Assembly (NCBI RefSeq): GCF_000423925.1
Contig: NZ_AUIX01000027.1
Location: 19,472-83,471, forward strand
Reading direction: 5' to 3'
Source of the DNA: Butyrivibrio sp. VCD2006
Lineage (GTDB): Bacteria > Bacillota > Clostridia > Lachnospirales > Lachnospiraceae
Length of the DNA: 64,000 nucleotides
The notes below the pieces were generated by a model that worked only from the letters and a program-made list of their open reading frames with translations, was not told the DNA's origin and made no database searches. Of the stretch, positions 7,478-14,499 are shown piece by piece. The stretch's first letter is position 1; the number at the start of each line of letters is the position of its first letter. The translations under genes and the position numbers were made by a program.

Positions 7478-8032
7478 ATGATTCTTTTTATTAATGCTTG
7501 TGTAAGAAGTGATTCAAGAACAAAAAGACTGGCAGATGCACTGCTTTCAAAGCTTGATGGAGAGGTGACAGAGCTTAAGCTTGAGGACGTGGACTTTAAG
7601 GTTACGGATGAAGAATTCCTAAAAAGAAGGGATTCTTTGCTTGCGGATAAAAAGTTTGATGACGATAGCTTTGCACTGGCAAGACAATTTGCCGAGGCTG
7701 ACACAATAGTTATTGCTGCACCATACTGGGATCTTTCTTTTCCTGCTTCCTTAAAGCATTATATTGAGCATATAAATGCCATGGGAATAACCTTCGAATA
7801 TACTCCCGAGGGCTTTCCTAAGCCTCTTTGCAAAGCAAATAAGCTTTACTACGTGATGACCGCAGGCGGAGGACTTGTTCCTGAAGAATACGGCTTTGGC
7901 TATATAAAGGAGCTTGCTCAGAGCTTCTACGGAATCAAGGATGTACAGCTTATCAAGGCTACAGGACTTGATATAGTAGGCGCTGACATAGAGGCAATCA
8001 TGAGTAAGGCCGAGAGCGATATCAGAATCTGA
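7478..8032 (+). CDS. Flavodoxin-fold NAD(P)H-dependent reductase
   Basis: This 184-residue protein has the layout of the NAD(P)H-dependent FMN reductase/azoreductase family: an opening INACVRSDSRTKRLAD loop that binds the flavin phosphate, then APYWDLSFPASLKHYIEH around the flavin ring, and a late MTAGGG loop. It is cytoplasmic and likely transfers two electrons from NAD(P)H via FMN to quinones, azo compounds or other acceptors. The start is the ATG after AAAGGAG (7464-7470). It starts about 60 bases after the ArsR gene without an obvious terminator, so it may share the regulator's transcript; ArsR-controlled reductases of this kind are common. Confidence 0.83.
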   Translation: MILFINACVRSDSRTKRLADALLSKLDGEVTELKLEDVDFKVTDEEFLKRRDSLLADKKFDDDSFALARQFAEADTIVIAAPYWDLSFPASLKHYIEHINAMGITFEYTPEGFPKPLCKANKLYYVMTAGGGLVPEEYGFGYIKELAQSFYGIKDVQLIKATGLDIVGADIEAIMSKAESDIRI

Positions 8033-8084
8033 TGATTCATTAAAAAAACGGGGAATTTCATATATAGCATTAATCTCCTATTAC

Positions 8085-8093
8085 TGTTATAAT
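8085..8093 (+). promoter_or_regulatory. Extended -10 promoter of the NifX-FKBP gene
   Basis: TGTTATAAT gives an extended -10 (TGn plus TATAAT) 32 bases before the start codon. There is no good -35, which fits the extended class. Confidence 0.5.
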
Positions 8094-8125
8094 CTAGAAA
8101 TGTTTTGCAATAGGAGGTAATAATA

Positions 8126-9016
8126 ATGAGAATTGCAGTTACTTATGATAATGGTCAGGTGTTTCAACACTTTGGACATACAGAAGAGTTCAAGATATAC
8201 GAGGTTGAGGACGGAAAAGTAGTGTCCTCTGAGATCATCGGATCTGATGGACAGGGACATGGAGCCCTTGCGGGAGTTCTTGATAACAATAGTATTGACG
8301 TACTTATCTGTGGTGGTATCGGTGGTGGTGCCAAGAATGCTCTTGATGAAAAAGGTATTGAGCTTTGCGCAGGTGCAGAGGGTGATGCGGACGCAGCCGT
8401 TGAAGCTTATCTTAGAGGTGAGCTTGTAAATACAGGCGTTAACTGTGATCACCACGGCGAGGATCACAACTGCTCAGATCACCATGAAGAAGGCCACTGT
8501 GGTCACGGCGCTGATGATGAGGAAGCAGGCTGCGGACACGAGGGCGGCTGCGGCGGTTGCAGCGGATGCCATTCAGCTCCGCCTATTGAAGGTAAGAATG
8601 TGGGCAAGATCTGCCGCACACATTACAAGGGAACCTTCAATGACGGAACTCAGTTCGATTCTTCCTATGACAGAGGAGAACCTCTTCAGTTTGTTTGCGG
8701 ATCAGGAATGATGATCAGAGGCTTTGATGAGGCTGTTGCAAACATGGAAGTAGGTGAGACTGTAGACATTCACCTTATGCCTGAGCAGGCATACGGCGAA
8801 GCAGATCCTGCAGCGATTTTTACAGTTGAGATTGCTGAGATGCCCGGTTCAGAAGAACTTTCTGTTGATGAGCAGGTTTATCTTCAGGATATGTATGGAA
8901 GACCGATTCCTGTAAGAGTCGTAGCAAAGGATGAGAAGAACATCACCTTTGATGCCAACCATGAGATGGCAGGAAAAGAACTGAACTTTACAATTGAGCT
9001 TGTAGAAGTAGTTTAA
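8126..9016 (+). CDS. Fusion: NifX/NifB-type domain, His/Cys-rich linker, SlyD-like FKBP
   Basis: The 296-residue protein has three parts. Residues 1-105 match the dinitrogenase iron-molybdenum cofactor family fold (MRIAVTYDNGQVFQHFGHTEEF, later DVLICGGIGGGAKNAL), which binds FeMo-type clusters in nitrogen-fixation relatives. Residues 107-149 are packed with His, Cys and Gly (for example CDHHGEDHNC, GCGGCSGCH), a likely metal store. Residues 160-296 resemble an FKBP-type peptidyl-prolyl isomerase of the SlyD kind (GTFNDGTQFDSSYDRGEPL, GSGMMIRGFDEAV, MPEQAYGE). SlyD proteins also have metal-rich tails and deliver nickel, so a metal-handling chaperone is a sensible guess. No nitrogenase or hydrogenase gene is nearby. 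Order and fusion are read directly; function is inferred. AGGAGG precedes the start. Confidence 0.85.
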   Translation: MRIAVTYDNGQVFQHFGHTEEFKIYEVEDGKVVSSEIIGSDGQGHGALAGVLDNNSIDVLICGGIGGGAKNALDEKGIELCAGAEGDADAAVEAYLRGELVNTGVNCDHHGEDHNCSDHHEEGHCGHGADDEEAGCGHEGGCGGCSGCHSAPPIEGKNVGKICRTHYKGTFNDGTQFDSSYDRGEPLQFVCGSGMMIRGFDEAVANMEVGETVDIHLMPEQAYGEADPAAIFTVEIAEMPGSEELSVDEQVYLQDMYGRPIPVRVVAKDEKNITFDANHEMAGKELNFTIELVEVV

Positions 9017-9027
9017 GGAATAAATAA

Positions 9028-9624
9028 ATGAATATTTACATTGATTTTGATGACTGCCTGTGTGAGACTGCCAGGAGCTTTTCCGATCTTGTTGAGAAGA
9101 TGTTCGGGAAAATAGTGCCCTATGAGCAGGTGCAGTTTTTCAATCTGCAAAAATCCTATGATCTTAATGATGAGCAATATGAAAAGATGATGCTTGCAGG
9201 TCACACTCCGGAGGCACTTTTATCCATAGAAGAGACACCGGGTGCTTCAGAAACCATCAATAGCTGGATCGATGAGGGCCATGACGTCTCAATTATAACG
9301 GGACGCCCCAGCAGCGCCTTTGATGCATCACGTAAATGGCTTGATCAGCACGGTCTTGAACGTGTTAAGCTGTACTGTCTTAACAAGTATGGACGTGACA
9401 ATTTCATTAAAAATAGTGAGTTTAATCTTGAGCTTGAGGATTATTACAAGATGCATTTTGATTATGCAATTGAAGATTCACCTCTGGCGTTCAAGTTCTT
9501 TGATCATCTGCCGGATTTAAAGGTGCTTGTCTTTGACAGACCCTGGAATCAGGAGGCTGAGCTTCCGGGTGATGGGTATAAGCGCTGCACCGACTGGAAA
9601 ATGATTAAGAGTATTGTGGGATAA
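9028..9624 (+). CDS. HAD-family 5'-deoxynucleotidase-like phosphatase (NT5C type)
   Basis: A 198-residue HAD-fold hydrolase. Motif I is YIDFDDCLCET, with two Asp as nucleophile and acid; motif II is IITGR with Thr; the late IEDSPLAF supplies the acidic motif IV. The sequence layout follows the 5' nucleotidase, deoxy (NT5C) group, which dephosphorylates (deoxy)nucleoside monophosphates, though the bacterial members have varied substrates. A TAAGGAA ribosome site overlaps the stop codon of the FKBP fusion 11 bases upstream, so the two genes are translated from one transcript. Confidence 0.8.
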   Translation: MNIYIDFDDCLCETARSFSDLVEKMFGKIVPYEQVQFFNLQKSYDLNDEQYEKMMLAGHTPEALLSIEETPGASETINSWIDEGHDVSIITGRPSSAFDASRKWLDQHGLERVKLYCLNKYGRDNFIKNSEFNLELEDYYKMHFDYAIEDSPLAFKFFDHLPDLKVLVFDRPWNQEAELPGDGYKRCTDWKMIKSIVG

Positions 9625-9640
9625 GTGAATATAAGTAAAT

Positions 9641-9675
9641 AAAACAGACCGAATCCTTTTGGGAATCGGTCTGTT
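9641..9675. terminator. Bidirectional terminator between the HAD and Hpt genes
   Basis: A long stem formed by AAACAGACCGAATCC and GGAATCGGTCTGTTT (one mismatch) has T-rich flanks on the plus strand and A-rich flanks before it. It lies between convergent genes, so it can stop both. Confidence 0.85.
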
Positions 9676-9695
9676 TTTCTATTTAATAAATTCAT

Positions 9696-10028
9696 TTACA
9701 GATTTCTGATAGCATCTCTCTGACTTATCAGCTTTTCATAAAGTGGACCATAGTCCATGCTTTCTCTGGCGCGAAGATGCTCTGTGATTTCGTTTATGGT
9801 TTCATAAAGTGGAGTAAGAGCAAGATTCCCTATTACACCCTTAAGTGCATGAACCGTCTCAAAGGCTTCATCCAGATTGCCATCCTTAAGAAAACCTCCG
9901 AGGTTATCAAAGCGCTCATCGGAAATGCCAAGCTCTATCATTTCAAGATAGAAATCCTCCATTCCCATGCATCTTTCCAAGCCTTCTTCAGTATTTGCGC
10001 CAAATGCTTTAAGTGAATCTATTGTCAT
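9696..10028 (-). CDS. Stand-alone histidine phosphotransfer (Hpt) protein
   Basis: This protein of 110 residues is a single Hpt four-helix domain. The phosphorylatable histidine is His60 in the run TVHALKGVIGNL, matching the Hpt signature HxLKGxxxxLG. It should shuttle phosphate between a hybrid kinase receiver and a response regulator in the cytoplasm. The start is the ATG preceded by GAGGAGA; a longer frame upstream has no site. It is divergent from a REC-GGDEF regulator and close to two hybrid kinases, both with receiver domains but no Hpt domain, so it is the natural missing link of a phosphorelay here. Which proteins it serves is inferred from position. Confidence 0.88.
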   Translation of the reverse strand: MTIDSLKAFGANTEEGLERCMGMEDFYLEMIELGISDERFDNLGGFLKDGNLDEAFETVHALKGVIGNLALTPLYETINEITEHLRARESMDYGPLYEKLISQRDAIRNL

Positions 10029-10239
10029 AGCTTTCTCCTCTATAAAACACAGTTGCAATATTAATATTATACCTTAAAAACTCAATTATTCAAAAGAATA
10101 TAGAATTTTAATATTTTTTTATACGTTTTTTCTTATTTGGAAAAATGTATATGGTACGATTTATTAAGAAGCCATTTTACACTAACCGGAGCGATTTATA
10201 GCCGGTAATTAATCCGGCGTTAAATTGCAGGAGATTACT

Positions 10240-11556
10240 ATGAAAGATCACAAAATCCTCATTGTGGATGATGAAATAATATCTCTTAGAATGACAGATA
10301 ATATTCTGAAAAGCGAATATAAGACGGTTTGCGCATCCTCGGCTAAAGAAGCCATCAGCATCATTGAGGAGAGCCCGCCGGACCTGGTGCTTTCTGATCT
10401 TAGAATGCCTGAAATAGACGGATTCAAATTCAGGATCATCGTTCAGGAAGAGCTTGGAAAGAATATTCCTTTTATGTTTATGACAGCTGACAAAAAGGAT
10501 GAGACTGAAAGTAAAGGTTTCTCAATAGGTGCGATTGACTATATCAGGAAGCCTTTCAGGGCAGATGTTCTTCTTCGGCGTATATCTAATATTTTTGCGA
10601 ATCTTGAACAGATAAAGGGGCTCAAGAAGGCAGCAGGAACTGATCCTATGACCGGGCTTTTAAACAAGAAGGCCTCCCAGGAAGAGATAGACAGTGTTTG
10701 TAAAAAGTTTGGCGGAGCGCTCATGATGATAGATCTCGACAGCTTTAAGCCTGTAAATGATATCTATGGACATGACATGGGCGACAAAGTACTTATACGC
10801 TTCGCTCAGATTCTTTGCGCTGCAATCAGATCCACTGATATCGCAGGTAGAATGGGCGGCGATGAGTTCGTCATTTACTGTAAGAACATCGATAGCGAAG
10901 AGATTGTGGCGAAAAAGTCCGATTTTATAAACGCGGAGATAGTTAAATCTGCAAAGGAACTGATGGGAGAGGATATGCAAATCCCACTGGGAGCATCCAT
11001 CGGGTGTGCTTTTGCTCCAAATGAAGGAAAGGATTTCCTTACACTTTTCAAGAAGGCGGATAAAGCTCTCTATGATGTAAAACAAAACGGCAAGCATGGC
11101 TACAAGGTTTTCTTGGAAGAAAAAACTGAAGAAAAGAATGTAGATGAGAAAACCAAGGCTCTTTCTGCGGCAATGATGCTCATGGGAGAGAGAAGCCCTA
11201 AAAAAGGTGCTCTTGTGCTTAATACTGAGCAGTTAATGACAGTATATAGATTTTTGAACAGGATGGTATCAAATTACAGAAGCTCAGTATTTGTGCTTTT
11301 GTATACGATTGATGCCGATACAGGAGTAAATATTGATGAAGCTACAAGCAGCTTTACTGAAATGGTCAGCGGCCTGCTAAGAGAAAGTGATGTAGTAACA
11401 AGGTATAGCAAAAATCAGACGATGGTAGTTTTGGTAAAAACGGAAGAGAGCGATATCAATGTTGTGATCGACAGAATAGACAGGAAGTGGGAGAGTAATG
11501 AATTCTTTGAAGATTGTACGCTCTCATATGAGATCGACAGGTGTCGTGGGACATAA
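10240..11556 (+). CDS. Response regulator with GGDEF diguanylate cyclase and degenerate second cyclase-like domain
   Basis: This 438-residue cytoplasmic protein starts with a receiver domain (ILIVDDE, phosphoacceptor Asp53 in LSDLRMPEIDG, KPF switch lysine), residues 1-125. A GGDEF domain follows at about 135-300, with an intact GGDEF motif at 206-210 (GRMGGDEFVIYC), so it should make c-di-GMP when phosphorylated. The last 120 residues (VFVLLYTIDADTG, LRESDVVTRYSKNQTMVVLV) look like a second GGDEF fold that has lost the catalytic motif; it may dimerise or sense. The start is the ATG with GCAGGAG upstream. It heads a plus-strand series with two hybrid kinases and is divergent from Hpt. Confidence 0.88.
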   Translation: MKDHKILIVDDEIISLRMTDNILKSEYKTVCASSAKEAISIIEESPPDLVLSDLRMPEIDGFKFRIIVQEELGKNIPFMFMTADKKDETESKGFSIGAIDYIRKPFRADVLLRRISNIFANLEQIKGLKKAAGTDPMTGLLNKKASQEEIDSVCKKFGGALMMIDLDSFKPVNDIYGHDMGDKVLIRFAQILCAAIRSTDIAGRMGGDEFVIYCKNIDSEEIVAKKSDFINAEIVKSAKELMGEDMQIPLGASIGCAFAPNEGKDFLTLFKKADKALYDVKQNGKHGYKVFLEEKTEEKNVDEKTKALSAAMMLMGERSPKKGALVLNTEQLMTVYRFLNRMVSNYRSSVFVLLYTIDADTGVNIDEATSSFTEMVSGLLRESDVVTRYSKNQTMVVLVKTEESDINVVIDRIDRKWESNEFFEDCTLSYEIDRCRGT

Positions 11557-11577
11557 GTGATAATGGATTATTGTTAA

Positions 11578-14499
11578 ATGGGAAAAACAAATGATAATTC
11601 TAACTTAAGAGAATATCTAACTCCAATCGGAGCCTGGGCTCTGGCTTTTGGGTGCAGTGTGGGCTGGGGATCATTTGTCATGCCCGGCACCACGTTCCTC
11701 CCAATGGCAGGACCAATTGGTACCGTCATTGGAATGATCATTGGCGGGCTTGTGATGCTGCTTGTCGGTATTAATTATTTTTACATGATGGTGCATTATC
11801 CTGACTGTGGAAGTACTTATGCCTACACTAAGAATACGCTGGGATATGATCACGGTTTTATCAGCACCTGGTTTTTGATGCTTGTCTATATAGCAATAGT
11901 ATGGGCAAATGTAACAGCTCTTCCGATTATTTTCAGAAATCTTTTCGGGAGTCTGTTTCAATTTGGATTTCACTATACAGTTGCAGGCTACACTGTGTAT
12001 TTGGGTGAAGTACTGCTGAGCCTTCTTGCACTGGGAATTGCGTGTGGAGTATGTATCCACGGTGTTAAATTCTCGGAAATAGTACAGATTGTAATGGCGA
12101 TACTTTTAATTGGAGGTATCGTCTTTTGCGCAATATGCATCTTTTCATCGGGAAGTCAGCCTTTGCAAAACCTTAAACCCTACTATGCGGCAGATACCGG
12201 ACGTGCCGGTCAGATCATGAGAATTGTCTTTCTCGCACCATGGGCTTATGTCGGATTTGAATCTATCACCCATTCGGTAGAAGAGTATTCCTTTAATGTC
12301 AAAAAAGCCTTTCCAATCATTGTCATAGCTCTTATTTCAGGAGTAATTGCCTATTCGCTTTTGGTGCTCATTGCTGCATCTGCGCTGCCAAAGGAGTATT
12401 CCTATTGGAAGTATTATATTAAGGATTTGGAAAATCTTTCCGGAGTTAAGGGGCTGCCAACGTTTAATGCAGTCAAAACTTACATGGGAGACAAGGGGCT
12501 TGTAATTCTAGGAATTGCAGCTGTATGTGGGATTATGACCGGCCTTGTAGGTAATCTCATAGCAGCCAGCAGGCTTGTCTATTCCATGGCTAAAGACAAT
12601 ATGATAGGAAGCAGATTCACCAGAATCAATGAGCAGGGTGTTCCGGCAAATGTAATCTTCGTACTCGTTCTGATATCTATTCCAATCCCGCTTTTTGGAA
12701 GAACAGCAATAGGATGGATCATTGATGTAAATACTGTAGGTGCGACTCTTGCTTATGTATATACTTCATGGACCGCTTTTAAAACCGCCAGAAAAGAAAA
12801 CTATCTTCCTGTAAAAGTGACAGGAATGGTGGGTTTTCTTATTTCGATGACATATACAATATATTTCCTCATACCGGGAGTATGGTCTATAAGTAAGCTT
12901 GCCACAGAGTCCTACCTGATATTGATCGTGTGGAGTATGCTGGGCTTTTTTGCATTCCGTCACGTGTACATGAGGGACAGGAAAAGACGCTTTGGCAGAT
13001 CAACAGTAGTATGGATAACGCTATTGTTCCTTGTCTTTTTCCTGTCAATGCTGTGGTTTCGCGAAGCTACCAAGAAAACAACAGCTGAGGTACTTGTAAA
13101 TATTGATGAGTATAACGAGACTGAGCTCTCTGCTCATGGGGTCACTCTGACTTTAAATGAAATAATTGAGTCAGAGGATTATATAGCAAAGCAGGTTGAA
13201 AGAGTCAATGACTCAATGCAGATGAATAGTATTTTGCAGATGGCGACTATCTTGGTTGCTCTTTTCATAATGTTTTCCATTTATAACAATATGATGCACA
13301 GAGAAAAGGATCTTGAGGTGCAAAAGGCCAGAGCGGAGGAAAACAGCAAGGCCAAGAGTGACTTTTTGTCGAACATGAGTCATGACATCAGAACGCCAAT
13401 GAATGCCATTATTGGATATACGGAACTGGCTAAGGATGTTGATAACATGCCGGATGAGGGACGCGAGTATCTGGATAAAATTGAGGCCTCAAGTAAGCAT
13501 CTTCTGGCTCTTGTGAATGATATCCTTGATATGAGCCGAATAGAAAACGGCAAGATGGAACTGGATATTGTAAAGACAGATCTCAAAAAGTGCATGGATG
13601 ATATCAGAGATATCTTTTCCACGCAGATGAAGCTAAAGAGAATAGACTTTGTGCTTGATGCTGAGAATATCAAGAATCGTTATGTAATGTGTGATGCTAA
13701 CCGATTAAACAGAGTAATGCTTAATCTTATTAGTAATGCATATAAATTTACACCTGAAGGTGGGAGCGTCAGGGTGTCTCTTTACCAGATATCGGAAGGT
13801 GCAAGCAGAGCTTATTACAGAATAAGTGTTAAGGATTCCGGAATGGGCATGAGTCCTGAATTCGCAGAGAAGGTATTTGAAGCCTACGAGAGAGAGAAGG
13901 ATGCCACTGATATTCAGGGAACCGGCCTTGGTATGGCCATTACCAAGAATATTTTAGATCTTATGGATGGTTCCATAACTGTTGAGACTGAAAAGGGCAA
14001 GGGAACAGAATTTGTAATCGACATAAGCTTTCCTACAGTTGATGCTTCCGAGATGGCAGAAAATGAAAGTGATGCGCTCCATGGAAGACAGATTGATTAT
14101 ACAAAGGTAAGGCTTTTACTTGTTGACGATCAGCCTGTAAACAGGGAGATTGCCATTAGGATTTTGAAGAAATTCGGCTTCCAGGTTGACTATGCGGAAA
14201 ATGGCGCGGAAGCAGTTGATAAGGTAAAAAGTTCTGAAGCAGGTTACTATCAGGCAATTCTTATGGATGTTCAGATGCCTGTAATGAATGGATATGAAGC
14301 GACAAGACAAATCCGTGCATTAGATGATCCTGAGATTTCCGGAATACCGATAGTTGCCATGACAGCAAATGCTTTTAAGGAGGATGTTGAGGCTGCACTT
14401 GATGCAGGAATGGACAGACATATTGCTAAGCCAATTGACATTGGCAAGCTTATTGAAACATTAAATGAGATTCTGACAGTGGAGAGGGCAAGCCTATGA
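11578..14499 (+). CDS. Amino-acid-permease-like transporter fused to hybrid histidine kinase
   Basis: The first ~465 residues form an APC-superfamily permease domain: a first helix with GWGSFVMPGTTFLPMAGPIG, a sixth with AYVGFESITHSVEEY, and about 12 helices in all. A further helix, a ~70-residue loop, another helix and a short coiled coil lead into a HisKA domain (FLSNMSHDIRTPMNAI, His602), an ATPase domain (NLISNAYKFTP, GTGLGMAI) and a C-terminal receiver with phosphoacceptor Asp897 (ILMDVQMPVMNG). Transporter-kinase fusions are known with sodium/solute-symporter domains (CbrA type); an amino acid permease version is unusual. It probably senses an amino acid or related solute by binding or transport. 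The ribosome site is weak, and the start lies 21 bases after the cyclase gene. Confidence 0.88.
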   Translation: MGKTNDNSNLREYLTPIGAWALAFGCSVGWGSFVMPGTTFLPMAGPIGTVIGMIIGGLVMLLVGINYFYMMVHYPDCGSTYAYTKNTLGYDHGFISTWFLMLVYIAIVWANVTALPIIFRNLFGSLFQFGFHYTVAGYTVYLGEVLLSLLALGIACGVCIHGVKFSEIVQIVMAILLIGGIVFCAICIFSSGSQPLQNLKPYYAADTGRAGQIMRIVFLAPWAYVGFESITHSVEEYSFNVKKAFPIIVIALISGVIAYSLLVLIAASALPKEYSYWKYYIKDLENLSGVKGLPTFNAVKTYMGDKGLVILGIAAVCGIMTGLVGNLIAASRLVYSMAKDNMIGSRFTRINEQGVPANVIFVLVLISIPIPLFGRTAIGWIIDVNTVGATLAYVYTSWTAFKTARKENYLPVKVTGMVGFLISMTYTIYFLIPGVWSISKLATESYLILIVWSMLGFFAFRHVYMRDRKRRFGRSTVVWITLLFLVFFLSMLWFREATKKTTAEVLVNIDEYNETELSAHGVTLTLNEIIESEDYIAKQVERVNDSMQMNSILQMATILVALFIMFSIYNNMMHREKDLEVQKARAEENSKAKSDFLSNMSHDIRTPMNAIIGYTELAKDVDNMPDEGREYLDKIEASSKHLLALVNDILDMSRIENGKMELDIVKTDLKKCMDDIRDIFSTQMKLKRIDFVLDAENIKNRYVMCDANRLNRVMLNLISNAYKFTPEGGSVRVSLYQISEGASRAYYRISVKDSGMGMSPEFAEKVFEAYEREKDATDIQGTGLGMAITKNILDLMDGSITVETEKGKGTEFVIDISFPTVDASEMAENESDALHGRQIDYTKVRLLLVDDQPVNREIAIRILKKFGFQVDYAENGAEAVDKVKSSEAGYYQAILMDVQMPVMNGYEATRQIRALDDPEISGIPIVAMTANAFKEDVEAALDAGMDRHIAKPIDIGKLIETLNEILTVERASL

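Noticed and set aside
8075..8116. CTCCTATT/AATAGGAG repeat that could hide the NifX-FKBP ribosome site
   Set aside because: The left arm lies upstream of the only good -10 element, so it is not in the predicted mRNA.
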